Under the pieces are notes generated by a model that was given only the letters and a program-made list of their open reading frames with translations, searched no databases and had not been told where the DNA came from. Positions 1 to 8,576 of a stretch of 36,829 nucleotides of DNA are shown here, piece after piece (the first letter of the stretch is position 1; every line of letters starts with the position of its first letter). This stretch comes from a virus: IMG/VR virus record IMGVR_UViG_3300032268_000161, positions 1 through 36,829 of that record. One strand, 5' to 3'. A program made the translations under genes and the position numbers.

Positions 1-123
1 GCTTTTTTATTATTTGACTAACACCATTTTGGGCGGCGGGTTCTCCTCTACCATGCGGCGCAAATCCGATTTACCATAATCGGCCAAATCAGGGGCGCAA
101 AATATATGTTTCTTAGTATCAAA
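1..123. repeat. Terminal direct repeat, left copy
   Basis: Bases 1-123 are identical to the last 123 bases of the window. The repeat begins in the descending arm of the terminator described near 36,700 and covers the last codons of the primase-helicase. It most likely marks a circular assembly, as expected for a headful-packaged, circularly permuted phage genome; a true short fixed terminal repeat is the less likely alternative, since it would cut through a gene and a terminator. Confidence 0.9.
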
Positions 124-2310
124 TTCCCTTGATTTAAGCCGGCCACGATCAACCCAACCCGCTTCTTTAAGGGCGTGTAGTAATGCGGCCTGTGGCACTT
201 TCACGCCGCTAGGTGCAGCCCCCGCCAAGCGATCACAAAGCGCATGAAAGGGTGAGCCTATGACGCCGCGCGCAAAGTCCCCCACGCGGTTTCTAAGCAT
301 CTCCACAAGGTACGATTCAGCCATAGACATTCCATGTTCTACTAGGTTCGCTTTAAACTCAGTCCACATCGGCGGCGCGCTAGGGTTAAATTGCGAAACA
401 TCTCTATCACGCAAAAAGCGAGCGATCATACCAAAGCCGCCGCTTCTATACCAATCCCATATTGCAGACGCTTTTTTCGATTCCATCCGAGGCGCGGTAG
501 ACCAAACACAGAACCAACGCCGATCTTGACTAGCAAGCGAAATAGGTACAGGGTCATTACTAAACGCCAATACAAACAAACGATTAGCCATATAGTACGG
601 ATGCAAGCCCTTACGGTTAATTGGCAACATCTCAGGCGGCGCTGCAATGATGGGTTTTAATTGGTTAGCAAGCTGGCGACGCGTTGCGGCATCAGGCTCT
701 TTTAACTCGTTAATAATTAAAATTTCGGATTCTAATTGATAACCCCATTGGCTATTAACAGAATTGTTATCCATAATGCCGCGATTCTTGAGGTGATCGC
801 CGCAAACCGCCCAAATAAACGGCGCCCAAAATGTATCCTTACCACTACCTTCATCCCCTGCGTGTAGGATTGCATGGTTGACCTTGATCTCAGGGTGTTG
901 CACTTTAAACGCCATTACATCAAGAATGTGATCTAGCTCTGCTTGCTCAGGCACTAACTCTTGGCAATGATCCATCCATATAGAAATGTCACCGTCACGC
1001 AAATTCTGAACATCTGGCCGCGCATCGCGCCACCGGTTACCAAACAGGTCGCCGTCACGGGTGACAATCACATCCTCGCCCGCCGCGTAAGTAACGCCGA
1101 CCAGCGCCTTGGCGCCCATTGCTTGCCTGTTCTCATCAAAGCAAATTGATGCCTCGACCTTACGGGCGGTGTGAATGGACTTGCAAGGAATATGACGGAA
1201 CAGGGCGTTGAACGTCTGACGGCCAACCTCACGCCTGTCTTGCATATCAAAATAAGACTCGTCGTCCTGAATGTACGCAAAGCGGTTGTACCAATCAGCC
1301 TTCTCAATCCGTCCGAGTTCTTTGCGCTCAACCTCAGCGATCAGTTCGGCTGCGGTGTCGCGGTAGATTTCATTTGGGGTGATCTTGGACAAAGCGGCGC
1401 TCATCTTTTCTGCGATCAGCTCATCACGCAAACCGTGATCTACTTCGGGGCCACCATTGTCAGCTACCCAATCAAGGAACATCTGCGAGCTAAAGTCGAC
1501 GCAATGCCCATGCAGGCAGCAGTAACTACGATCTAAGGGTTTGTACCTACCTTCAATGTTGCCATCGGTATGCTCGGCGTTATTGGGGCAAACGACACCC
1601 ATCCAGCCCTCACTATTAACGCCAGACATGATTAGTCCCTGATCGTTAAGCCACGTCATAACCGTGTCTTTGCCCGTGTCAGCAAGGCGAATGGGATTGT
1701 TTTGGGCGGTATCAGTAGGATCAGGCACTACGTCAAGAGCAGTGCAAATGTCAGCCAAGGTGTACTCAAGCTCAGGTTTAAACTGTATCAACTTGGATAC
1801 AAAGTTACCGCGCCCAGGTTTGAGATTGACTGAGCCAGGCAGACGGAAATTGCGAACGGCATTGGTCGCGCCTGGATCGGTGTAGCCTGCTTTGGCAATC
1901 GCTTTGATCGCTGCGGTAAAGTCGCCCTTCGATGGTTGCTCACTAAACGCGTAGCCCCACTGGTACGAACCTTCGGACGTTTCCATAATCCATGTAGGCG
2001 CAAGGGGCGGCTCTTTGGACTTGGTGCCGATGTCATCTAACATCATTACTAGGACGTACTCGCAGTTGGCGGCAGACGCCGACACCTTGCCATCGGCAAA
2101 GCGGTCAAGGATGAACGAGCCTGTGTTGCCGTAGATCGCCCAGTCGGGCTTGGTCTTGGCGGTAGGCAAAAAGGCAGGCCACGTACATTTGATCGTGCCA
2201 TCGGCATGGCTCTGCATCAGCCCGTTGCCGTCTAACTGTGGCTTTTGACGCACAATTAAAGCGGTTTCGCCCTCGGGGGCTAAGTTCGTGATATATTCTA
2301 AAAAGTTCAT
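10..2310 (-). CDS. Primase-helicase (AEP-type primase fused to D5-like SF3 helicase)
   Basis: A 766-residue replication protein that should both prime and unwind phage DNA. The N-terminal part (about residues 55-195) resembles RepB/AEP-type primases: an acidic MLDD pair near residue 92 and an RLPGSVNLKP block near residue 158. A Cys/His cluster follows (CPNNAEH, CCLHGHC, residues 240-270), probably zinc-binding. The C-terminal half is a superfamily 3 helicase of the DUF5906/D5 type: Walker A GDEGSGKD (about 484-491), Walker B LIINE (530-534), a sensor-like FSND and an arginine pair DRRW near 596. The start is taken as ATG at 2310, with AAGGA five bases upstream; a TTG lies one codon before. 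It is the last gene of the operon and ends beside the bidirectional terminator at the genome junction. Confidence 0.9.
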   Translation of the reverse strand: MNFLEYITNLAPEGETALIVRQKPQLDGNGLMQSHADGTIKCTWPAFLPTAKTKPDWAIYGNTGSFILDRFADGKVSASAANCEYVLVMMLDDIGTKSKEPPLAPTWIMETSEGSYQWGYAFSEQPSKGDFTAAIKAIAKAGYTDPGATNAVRNFRLPGSVNLKPGRGNFVSKLIQFKPELEYTLADICTALDVVPDPTDTAQNNPIRLADTGKDTVMTWLNDQGLIMSGVNSEGWMGVVCPNNAEHTDGNIEGRYKPLDRSYCCLHGHCVDFSSQMFLDWVADNGGPEVDHGLRDELIAEKMSAALSKITPNEIYRDTAAELIAEVERKELGRIEKADWYNRFAYIQDDESYFDMQDRREVGRQTFNALFRHIPCKSIHTARKVEASICFDENRQAMGAKALVGVTYAAGEDVIVTRDGDLFGNRWRDARPDVQNLRDGDISIWMDHCQELVPEQAELDHILDVMAFKVQHPEIKVNHAILHAGDEGSGKDTFWAPFIWAVCGDHLKNRGIMDNNSVNSQWGYQLESEILIINELKEPDAATRRQLANQLKPIIAAPPEMLPINRKGLHPYYMANRLFVLAFSNDPVPISLASQDRRWFCVWSTAPRMESKKASAIWDWYRSGGFGMIARFLRDRDVSQFNPSAPPMWTEFKANLVEHGMSMAESYLVEMLRNRVGDFARGVIGSPFHALCDRLAGAAPSGVKVPQAALLHALKEAGWVDRGRLKSREFDTKKHIFCAPDLADYGKSDLRRMVEENPPPKMVLVK

Positions 2311-2333
2311 CAAATTCCTTTCGTGAGGGATAT

Positions 2334-2365
2334 CCCCCTAGCTCAACACTAGGGGGTTTTTTTTT
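2334..2365 (+). terminator. Intrinsic terminator pointing against the operon
   Basis: CCCCCTAG (2334-2341) pairs perfectly with CTAGGGGG (2349-2356) around a 7-base loop and is followed on the plus strand by nine T. By shape it is a strong rho-independent terminator for plus-strand transcription, yet both flanking genes run on the minus strand. Read on the minus strand it is a hairpin preceded by an A-run, between the polymerase stop codon and the primase ribosome binding site. Confidence 0.75.
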
Positions 2366-4334
2366 ATTTGCCGTACCGTTGCATTGTTGCTATTTCTACG
2401 CCCAAAGGGATGCCTTTAGCCCACTCAGGTGGGGTACACATTATGCGCTCCATTTCAAGGGCTACTGCTTCGGGTCTATCTGTTTCGACCACAATTTCAT
2501 CATGGACGTGTAATACCACATCATCCAATTCACGCAAAGAATGTCTAAGTAAATCATTTGCAACCGCTTGGGTAATGTTTTCACAGGCTAAACCTTTCCA
2601 TAATCTTGCTCTAGGCCATTCTTTAGCATCGGCTGCGGGTTTCCATGCTGCCTTAGCGTACGTGACACCATCGGCGTCTAACTTGGCAAACGGGTAACAA
2701 AGAACGCGCCCAGAAGGTAAAGAATACCAAAGATGCTGACCGTCGTACATATAGGTTACCCTACCCGCCGAGAACTCATGGTTTTTGTTCCGCATCGCCC
2801 TTGTATACGCCGACTCAAGGCTCTGCCAATATGGTACAGCCCACGGATTTGCCAAACGCCACCCTGCCACCATGCGCTTGGCTTGGGGTTCAGGTAGCAA
2901 GATGCCATATACCCTACCCATTGCAGCAAACGCGCCCACACCGCCTGCAAAGCCACAGGCTAACTCTTGAACTTTGCCGATTTGTCGCTGTTCACTGTCA
3001 ACGTCAGCGACGGGGATATGGAAGGTTGCGGAAGCGTTAACCCGATAGACGTCCTCTCCGCGTTCAAAAAGCGATAGCTTCTGAATACCGGCGTCGGAAT
3101 TGGAGAGCCAGGGGTTGACCCTTGCTTCGATTCCTGACCAGTCGGCAACGACGAGGGACTTTCCCACAGCGGGTACCAAAGCTGGCCTAAGCATCCCTTT
3201 GAGGACGTCGGTAACCCTTCGTCCAAAGGCAGGGACAATTGAGTGGCCTCTAACCATAGCTTGTCGAGTGGCGTCGGGATCCTTAGCGCATTTGCGGGTA
3301 AAGTTGTGGACTTGAGCGCCATAAGAACTTGCTCTGCCCGTGGCAGACCCACCAGCAAACACAAACGCGCCACGTACTCGGTGATCTTCTTCATCGGCTA
3401 GCTCCGTTAATCTCTTGAATTTTGCAACACTAGACGCCCATAGGTCGTCCGCACATTGAATAACATCTGCAACTTCCGCTGGTATTTCATCGGGGTTTTC
3501 TTCAGCAAGAATAAGTAGGTTAGCTCGAACTGTTTTGTCGATCGAATATTTTTTATCGCCATCTTTATAGTTTTCCATGAGTTTTTTAGCCTCGTCGCCA
3601 ACACGGGCAAGTACCCATTCTTTCATGCGAGGTGAGCGCACCGATGATATTTCGCCTTGAGTTATCTCAGATACTAGGTTCTCGATCTCTGCAAGCTCGT
3701 GGCCTGCATAACGGATCGCCGATTCAGCTAATGGCTTATCTAGTAACACGCCGCGATCATTGATGCGCTCATTAACATGATAGTCCATAAGCTCATCAGT
3801 TGATAACTCTCGCATGGCTTGTGAGATGGCGCGCATTGCCCGCACGTCTTGCAGGGCGTAGTTAGCCATTTCTGCCATCAAGGTGGGATCTGTATTAAAT
3901 GTACCATCTGCCTTGGGAATACACAACAAACGGATCAATTGCTTGCCCCGGTGGTCTTTCTTCATGCTACTGCTAGCAAAACGGCCAACGTCCTCAAGTG
4001 AGCCTGGCGCGCAGTTGGCACGGGCTTGCGCTGCTGTGCAGTACCACTGCTCTAGCTTGGGCGTTGGCACACCAAAGTCAGGACATAAAACGTACTCGGT
4101 AATCAGGCGGTCAAAGCCTGCGTTGTGCGCTCTAATCTGACCACCTGCAACGATTAGGTCAATCACCTGTTGCGGAAACGGTTGGTCAGGCGTCCACAAG
4201 GCTACCTCCTCATCATTGATGGCATACGCCATGCAGATAACTTCGGTGCTAGGATCTTGCGCATAGTTGTACCCGCCGCGGCTAGGTAAGTCGCAACGGC
4301 TACGGGTTTCGTAATCAAGCCAAAGTATGTTCAT
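2364..4334 (-). CDS. DNA polymerase, family A, with 3'-5' exonuclease
   Basis: Replicative DNA polymerase of 656 residues. The N-terminal DnaQ-like proofreading domain has exo I as D7-Y-E9, exo II in HNAGFD (70-75) and exo III in Y159-xxx-D163. The polymerase domain has an SATGRASS region (330-337), motif A ADWSGIEAR (397-405), motif B with R450, K454 and GFAGG (461-465), and motif C VHDE (610-613). There is no 5'-3' exonuclease domain, as usual for phage family A polymerases. ATG at 4334 is the natural start. It sits between the ssDNA-binding-type gene and the primase-helicase in the replication operon. The phage also encodes a clamp-like protein at 34,369, which could be its processivity factor (inference). 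Confidence 0.95.
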   Translation of the reverse strand: MNILWLDYETRSRCDLPSRGGYNYAQDPSTEVICMAYAINDEEVALWTPDQPFPQQVIDLIVAGGQIRAHNAGFDRLITEYVLCPDFGVPTPKLEQWYCTAAQARANCAPGSLEDVGRFASSSMKKDHRGKQLIRLLCIPKADGTFNTDPTLMAEMANYALQDVRAMRAISQAMRELSTDELMDYHVNERINDRGVLLDKPLAESAIRYAGHELAEIENLVSEITQGEISSVRSPRMKEWVLARVGDEAKKLMENYKDGDKKYSIDKTVRANLLILAEENPDEIPAEVADVIQCADDLWASSVAKFKRLTELADEEDHRVRGAFVFAGGSATGRASSYGAQVHNFTRKCAKDPDATRQAMVRGHSIVPAFGRRVTDVLKGMLRPALVPAVGKSLVVADWSGIEARVNPWLSNSDAGIQKLSLFERGEDVYRVNASATFHIPVADVDSEQRQIGKVQELACGFAGGVGAFAAMGRVYGILLPEPQAKRMVAGWRLANPWAVPYWQSLESAYTRAMRNKNHEFSAGRVTYMYDGQHLWYSLPSGRVLCYPFAKLDADGVTYAKAAWKPAADAKEWPRARLWKGLACENITQAVANDLLRHSLRELDDVVLHVHDEIVVETDRPEAVALEMERIMCTPPEWAKGIPLGVEIATMQRYGK

Positions 4335-4373
4335 AAATAGGTAAGGGTGTCGATTTGGTCGCTACTGCGTGTG

Positions 4374-4429
4374 TGGTTGAAGGCAGAAAAAACCCACACT
4401 TGCAACATCCTCGAACGTCTGCCTAACCA
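4374..4429. other. Intergenic long-loop stem with bulge
   Basis: TGGTTGAAGGCAGA (4374-4387) can pair with TCTGCCTAACCA (4418-4429), leaving a two-base bulge and a loop of about 30 bases. It occupies most of the 105-bp gap between the ssDNA-binding-type gene and the polymerase gene. There is no T-run, so it is not an obvious terminator; an RNA-processing or translational control structure is possible. No function is assigned. Confidence 0.4.
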
Positions 4430-4439
4430 CCCTTATTTT

Positions 4440-5090
4440 TTAACTGCGACGACGACGCGTTGGCGCTGCTTCGGCTTCCGGCGCTTCAATTGCAGGCGCT
4501 TCTTTAGCTTGTACAGCATCGCCGTCCATACCAACCCATTCAATAACTTTGAATACTGGGGTATAAATACGGCCGTACGACTTATGGGTGTAATGCTCTT
4601 TGCCTAGCTCAACGACGGGTACTGGTTTGTCTTGCTCTTTGTCTACTTGAGTAGCAATCGCTACTGCCAAGGCTTGAACCGCTTTTTTACCGCCCACAGA
4701 CGTAGTGGTATAGCGCGCTTCCATGCCTGTGTCAGCACCAGATATGCACTTGATTGACATACCAACCTGCGTTTCCCAACCCTTTTTAGCACTAGGAGGC
4801 GCTGCATCGAGTTCAGGCAATGGCTGGCTAACGTTGACCATCTTCTCGGCTAACACTTCACCGTCGCCCCACGCAATATAGCCGTGGACAAACGAAAAAG
4901 GATTAACAGCCCAAGTCGAGTCGTCCTCGATCTCGGTCTGATCTGCACCGAATACCCAATGGCCTGTCTTGTCCATCTTGATGATAACGGTACCAGCACC
5001 GCCAACATCGGCTTCGATGGTACGCAAGGCTGTAGCCAATGACTTAACAGAAGGAAGGTTTGCACCTGAGAAAGTTGTGATATTTGACAT
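4440..5090 (-). CDS. Replication-module protein, candidate ssDNA-binding protein
   Basis: A 216-residue protein without a motif I can name firmly. It begins with a short N-terminal arm, has a central beta-rich region (residues 30-165), then an Ala/Glu/Pro-rich linker and a basic TRRRRS end. It lies between the DUF2800 nuclease and the polymerase, where many phages carry their single-strand-binding or recombination mediator protein. That position is the main argument. Against a classical SSB: the tail is basic, not the acidic DDDIPF-type tip. ATG at 5090 has AAGGA upstream (TAAGGACTTTAATA). Treat the function as inference. Confidence 0.6.
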   Translation of the reverse strand: MSNITTFSGANLPSVKSLATALRTIEADVGGAGTVIIKMDKTGHWVFGADQTEIEDDSTWAVNPFSFVHGYIAWGDGEVLAEKMVNVSQPLPELDAAPPSAKKGWETQVGMSIKCISGADTGMEARYTTTSVGGKKAVQALAVAIATQVDKEQDKPVPVVELGKEHYTHKSYGRIYTPVFKVIEWVGMDGDAVQAKEAPAIEAPEAEAAPTRRRRS

Positions 5091-5101
5091 TATTAAAGTC
5101 C

Positions 5102-6241
5102 TTATTGAAGTTTAGAAAGGGCGGCGGTGAGTTGCTGCCCGATTTGTAATACCGCAGGTCTTGGGTCTGACTCCTCAACCAGCGTACTGCCACTGCTTAC
5201 TGCTACTACTTGATTGGCAGGCAATTGCTTGCCGTGCTTTTTCAATACTTTTTCAGCCTGAGCTGGTGATATTACCTTACTTGTGAGTAGCTCACTCTCA
5301 GGAATACCCTCATTTAACATCGCAACCAAGGCTTGATCGTCGTCAGCCCATTGGCGCGTAGCGCGCTTGGCGACTAACTTAAAGCCTGGCACGGGTTTAC
5401 CAGCGTCAAGAATCTGATGCGCTAAGGCGCGCACATCGGTAACCCACTGCTCAAGCATATCAGCCTTCTTAAGATAGTCAGCGATTTGCTCTACGTTTAA
5501 TATGTCAAGCTGGGCGTGTAAGCTGCGGTCAACCAAACCGGTCATTTTGGGGCAGGTAGGTTTTGCAGCGCACCAACGGCAATGCTCGCCTGTATTTAAG
5601 GGCGCGTCAGGCGTTTGGCTCATCTTGACCGCCATCAAAAGTTCTTGCTCAAACTGCTTAATGCGCTTAGTAGTTGTAACCCAACGCTTTACACTTGGTG
5701 GCTGGACAATGATGCACTCGATTTCTTCACAATTATCGAAGACCCATTGAACTTCGGGGGTTCGCATAGCTGCGGCTGCGTAAAACATAAGCTGTTCGTT
5801 TTCTTCGGCGGCCACTGCCACTCCTGAACCAAATTTCCAATCCAAGATGACAGCGCGTTTCCCAATACGACCAAGGAGATCGGTACTACCAAAAACATCA
5901 GGCAAATAATCACCAAAACCAACGCGTGTTTCAGTCGCATACTCCATCTCCTTATTTGGGTCAATATCGTCTAATGCGCGCAAGGCAGGGTACACCTTCT
6001 CGTCTATTAGTTCTTGGGTTAATTTGATACCTTCGTATTCCATGCCGGCAAATGACTCAGGCGTTTGGTTGGTAGTCAGGATCAAGTCCATGACGTTATG
6101 TAGAAGGGTGCCTTCGTCAGCGTATTTGCTGGATGGCTTAGCGGGCATCTTGGCGCATAAGGCTACAGAGCCAGGACAACTGATAACCCGCTTGGCCGTA
6201 GAACCACCAACTACACGGGAATGTTGGACTACTTCGTTCAT
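5102..6241 (-). CDS. DUF2800 family PD-(D/E)XK nuclease (Cas4/AddB-like)
   Basis: A 379-residue Cas4/RecB-type nuclease. Visible parts: Cys22 and Cys29 near the N terminus; His48 in the LLHN motif; Asp121 in GSTDLL; the catalytic D134-W-K136; and a C-terminal cluster C221, C224, C230. One early Cys plus three late Cys is the usual arrangement of the iron-sulphur cluster in Cas4/AddB-like nucleases. In phages DUF2800 proteins sit with ssDNA-binding protein and family A polymerase, as here, and probably process DNA ends in recombination or host DNA breakdown. First gene of the leftward replication operon; ATG at 6241 is preceded by AAAGGAAACAAA. It diverges from the VRR-NUC gene. Confidence 0.85.
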   Translation of the reverse strand: MNEVVQHSRVVGGSTAKRVISCPGSVALCAKMPAKPSSKYADEGTLLHNVMDLILTTNQTPESFAGMEYEGIKLTQELIDEKVYPALRALDDIDPNKEMEYATETRVGFGDYLPDVFGSTDLLGRIGKRAVILDWKFGSGVAVAAEENEQLMFYAAAAMRTPEVQWVFDNCEEIECIIVQPPSVKRWVTTTKRIKQFEQELLMAVKMSQTPDAPLNTGEHCRWCAAKPTCPKMTGLVDRSLHAQLDILNVEQIADYLKKADMLEQWVTDVRALAHQILDAGKPVPGFKLVAKRATRQWADDDQALVAMLNEGIPESELLTSKVISPAQAEKVLKKHGKQLPANQVVAVSSGSTLVEESDPRPAVLQIGQQLTAALSKLQ

Positions 6242-6314
6242 TTTGTTTCCTTTACTTTAGTTGACTGAGATTAAACTTTACCACAGCTTTTAAACTTGTG
6301 CTAAACTTTTTTAC
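6242..6314. promoter_or_regulatory. Divergent intergenic region, presumed promoters
   Basis: This 73-bp AT-rich gap separates the leftward replication operon from the rightward VRR-NUC/SNF2 operon, so promoters for both are expected here. It contains TTGACT (6261-6266) and several TTTAAACT/TAAACTT-like hexamers, but no pair with convincing sigma-70 spacing on either strand. The rightward gene has almost no Shine-Dalgarno and could be read from a very short leader. Confidence 0.4.
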
Positions 6315-6602
6315 ATGAACTCAAAAATATCCGAAAAAGAAATTGAAAAGTACTTTGTATGGGCTGTCCAAAACCTTGGCGGCGTAACGTACAAGTTCAA
6401 GTCCCCCACCCAGCGCGGCGTAGCCGACCGCATCGCTTGCTTGCCAGGCGGTGTGACTTGGTTCGTGGAACTCAAGACCGAGGGCGGTAAACTGTCGGCC
6501 TTGCAAGAGATCCATGCGCGCAACCTTAAACAACTTAATCAGAATTACGCTTGCTTGTGGTCGATTGAACACATTGACACATGGATGAAGGACAACCAAT
6601 GA
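6315..6602 (+). CDS. VRR-NUC domain nuclease
   Basis: A 95-residue minimal VRR-NUC protein (PD-(D/E)XK superfamily). The signature is complete: RGVADR with Asp38, then E52-L-K54 and Gln64 after GGKLSALQ. Stand-alone VRR-NUC proteins of this size are common in phages; related domains cut branched DNA (FAN1) or Holliday-like junctions as small homomultimers. The gene is followed by the SNF2-type helicase with a 4-base ATGA overlap, so the two are translationally coupled and probably act together. No clear Shine-Dalgarno precedes ATG 6315. Confidence 0.9.
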   Translation: MNSKISEKEIEKYFVWAVQNLGGVTYKFKSPTQRGVADRIACLPGGVTWFVELKTEGGKLSALQEIHARNLKQLNQNYACLWSIEHIDTWMKDNQ

Positions 6603-7933
6603 AGTTACGCGATTACCAAGAAAAAGCCGCTGACTTCTTGTACGAAAACAACAGGGCTATGATTCTTGCCCCTGTGGGCGCGGGAAAGACCGCCCTGACG
6701 CTTACAGCTATGCAAGATATGTTGCGCTACAAGATTGTTAAACGGTGGCTTGTACTGGCTCCTAAACGCGTCTGTACCGACGTATGGCCTGTCGAGCAAC
6801 CTAAGTGGGCTACCGATATGCCCATAGCGATAGCGGTGGGTACACCTGTGCAACGCAACCAAGCCCTACATTCGGGTTTTCCCGTAGTTGTTACTAACTA
6901 CGACAACATCCAATGGCTTGCTGACCAAGAGCTAGACTTTGACGGCATTGTGTTTGACGAGCTAACTAAGCTCAAGAACCCCTCTGGCAAGCGCTACAAA
7001 GCCTTGGCTAAGATCGTCGATAAGATCGACATCCGTTGGGGTTTGACTGGTTCGTTTACTAGCAACGGCCTTGAGGACGTGTTTGGGCAGTGCAAGATTG
7101 TTAAACAAGACCTGCTTGGACGGGCTAAGGGCGCGTTTATGCAGCAATACTTTGTCCTGGTCAATAAAGACTTTGGTGAGTGGGAACCGCGCGTAGGATC
7201 GCTAGCGCAGGTCATGGCTCGGATTAAGTCTGCGACCTTCTTGCTTGACGCTGGCGAGTACGCTGACAAACTGCCACCTTGCCATACGGTTGAAATGAAA
7301 TGCGATCTGCTTGACCGCGCCCCATACGAAAAGATGAAGAAGGACTTTGTTATCGAGTTTAAGGACGTGGAGATCACCGCCGTTAACGCAGGCGTGGTTA
7401 CAGGCAAGTTGCAACAGATGGCGTCAGGTTTTGTGTACAAGACCGAAACAACTGCTTCGGACACGCCTGGCAAGATGAACGTCAGCAACACACCTGTGTG
7501 GTTCTCTAGCCACAAGTTCGATATGCTTGACGAGCTGATCGAGGAAAATCAGCACGACAACACCATCATTGTCTATAACTACGTTGAGGAGCTAGCTGAA
7601 CTTAAACGCCGTTACCCCCACGCCCAGACAATCAACGACCCCAAGGCCATCGAGCGCTGGAACGAGGGCAAGATTGAGCTATTCTTGATCCACCCTAAGT
7701 CAGCTGGGCATGGTTTGAATTTACAGCATGGCGGTAATAAAATGGTTTTTGTATCGCTGCCGTGGAGCCTTGAGCTGTACGAGCAAACGGTTGGGCGCTT
7801 GCACCGCAGCGGTCAGAAACACGACGTATGGGTTTACCTTTTATTGACCAATAAAACGATTGATTTAAGGATTTGGGACGCCCTGAAGGACAAAAGGGCA
7901 ATTAGCGACATAGCATTGGAGGAACTAAAATGA
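6599..7933 (+). CDS. SNF2-type DEAD/H helicase-like ATPase
   Basis: A 444-residue superfamily 2 ATPase. Walker A APVGAGKT (residues 24-31), motif II FDELT (119-123) with the following KLKNPSGKR as in SNF2/phage helicases, and motif VI QTVGRLHRSGQ (396-406) are present. Such short SNF2-like proteins in phages are paired with VRR-NUC and likely remodel branched DNA or displace proteins. ATG 6599 is chosen over the in-frame ATG 6581 because it overlaps the VRR-NUC stop (ATGA) and has GAAGGA six bases upstream. The next gene again overlaps its stop. Confidence 0.92.
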   Translation: MKLRDYQEKAADFLYENNRAMILAPVGAGKTALTLTAMQDMLRYKIVKRWLVLAPKRVCTDVWPVEQPKWATDMPIAIAVGTPVQRNQALHSGFPVVVTNYDNIQWLADQELDFDGIVFDELTKLKNPSGKRYKALAKIVDKIDIRWGLTGSFTSNGLEDVFGQCKIVKQDLLGRAKGAFMQQYFVLVNKDFGEWEPRVGSLAQVMARIKSATFLLDAGEYADKLPPCHTVEMKCDLLDRAPYEKMKKDFVIEFKDVEITAVNAGVVTGKLQQMASGFVYKTETTASDTPGKMNVSNTPVWFSSHKFDMLDELIEENQHDNTIIVYNYVEELAELKRRYPHAQTINDPKAIERWNEGKIELFLIHPKSAGHGLNLQHGGNKMVFVSLPWSLELYEQTVGRLHRSGQKHDVWVYLLLTNKTIDLRIWDALKDKRAISDIALEELK

Positions 7934-8079
7934 CATTACGTGAAGAAGCATTAAAACTAGCAGACGACATTGCAGAATATGCGCCTGACACCAACATCGA
8001 AATAATGATTCGCCGTTTGGTAGACCACATTGACTGGCTAAACGACCAAGATAAGTTTGACATGGACGGGCGGTGCTAA
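7930..8079 (+). CDS. Small acidic hypothetical protein (49 aa)
   Basis: Starts at the ATG that overlaps the helicase stop (ATGA) and reads MTLREEALKLADDIAEY to a TAA shared with the next ATG (TAATG). The product is acidic and mostly helical, ending MDGRC. Overlapping both neighbours strongly suggests a real, coupled gene. No family recognised. Confidence 0.7.
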   Translation: MTLREEALKLADDIAEYAPDTNIEIMIRRLVDHIDWLNDQDKFDMDGRC

Positions 8080-8255
8080 TGGACAGGCTTATTCATTTTA
8101 AAGCTAAACTCAAAGCGGCGCAGGCAGAAGAAACGATTCGCGTCAAAGAGTACAACCAGGCCATGCGGGCGTTGTCGCGGGTAACTAAAGAAGTAATTAA
8201 CTTACAGACTAAGGTAGAGCAATATGAGCGATCTAAGCTGGCGCAAGCTGAATGA
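8079..8255 (+). CDS. Small coiled-coil hypothetical protein (58 aa)
   Basis: MDRLIHFKAKLKAAQAEE onward: an almost wholly helical, heptad-like sequence rich in Lys, Glu and Gln. ATG at 8079 overlaps the previous stop as TAATG; an in-frame GTG at 8073 is less likely. Its 3' end overlaps the next gene by 32 bp. Function unknown. Confidence 0.7.
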   Translation: MDRLIHFKAKLKAAQAEETIRVKEYNQAMRALSRVTKEVINLQTKVEQYERSKLAQAE

Positions 8256-8418
8256 CATTCTTAGCCAATTAAGCGAAGAACAGGTACTAGCTATGCTAAA
8301 CGCAGAGCGCACAGGCAGCCGCCGTGTGTCCATGTTACAACGCCTGCACCAGCGTTACACCATGCTACGGTGCGCTAGGGAGCGTATCGAGCTACTTAAG
8401 GAAGCCGTTAAGCCATGA
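8224..8418 (+). CDS. Small hypothetical protein (64 aa)
   Basis: MSDLSWRKLNDILSQLSEEQ followed by a basic, helical C-terminal half with several Arg and two Cys/Met-rich turns. AAGGTAGAGCAAT upstream supplies a modest ribosome binding site. It ends in an ATGA overlap with the following gene. The Ser-Glu-Glu-Gln-Val-Leu-Ala-Met-Leu stretch resembles short helical protein-binding segments, but no family is recognised. Confidence 0.7.
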   Translation: MSDLSWRKLNDILSQLSEEQVLAMLNAERTGSRRVSMLQRLHQRYTMLRCARERIELLKEAVKP

Positions 8419-8576
8419 CCGACTTTAGTGCCTGGAGCCATGCCAACTTGGTGGCGTTTGCCGAGCAAAGCCATAAAGAAATTTTAGATTTAAAAGCCGA
8501 TTTAAAAGATGCAATTAATGCGTATCGTGAACTAAACACAAAGGAAAAAGAAAATGATGAACATGGAAAAAATTAA
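8415..8576 (+). CDS. Small helical hypothetical protein (53 aa)
   Basis: MTDFSAWSHANLVAFAEQ, then an acidic/basic alternating helix (KEILDLKADLKDAINAY) and a charged tail. ATG 8415 overlaps the previous stop (ATGA) and its own 3' end overlaps the next gene by 23 bp, a packing typical of real phage accessory genes. Function unknown. Confidence 0.65.
   Translation: MTDFSAWSHANLVAFAEQSHKEILDLKADLKDAINAYRELNTKEKENDEHGKN

Noticed and set aside
1171-1536. Plus-strand open frame opposite the primase-helicase
   Set aside because: Antisense shadow of a well-supported gene with no ribosome binding site or recognisable product; the same holds for the other long antisense frames over polymerase, terminase and portal.
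5102-6241. Reading the DUF2800 protein as CRISPR Cas4
   Set aside because: The Cys pattern is shared, but length, neighbours (family A polymerase, ssDNA-binding-type protein) and absence of cas1/cas2 fit the phage DUF2800 family.
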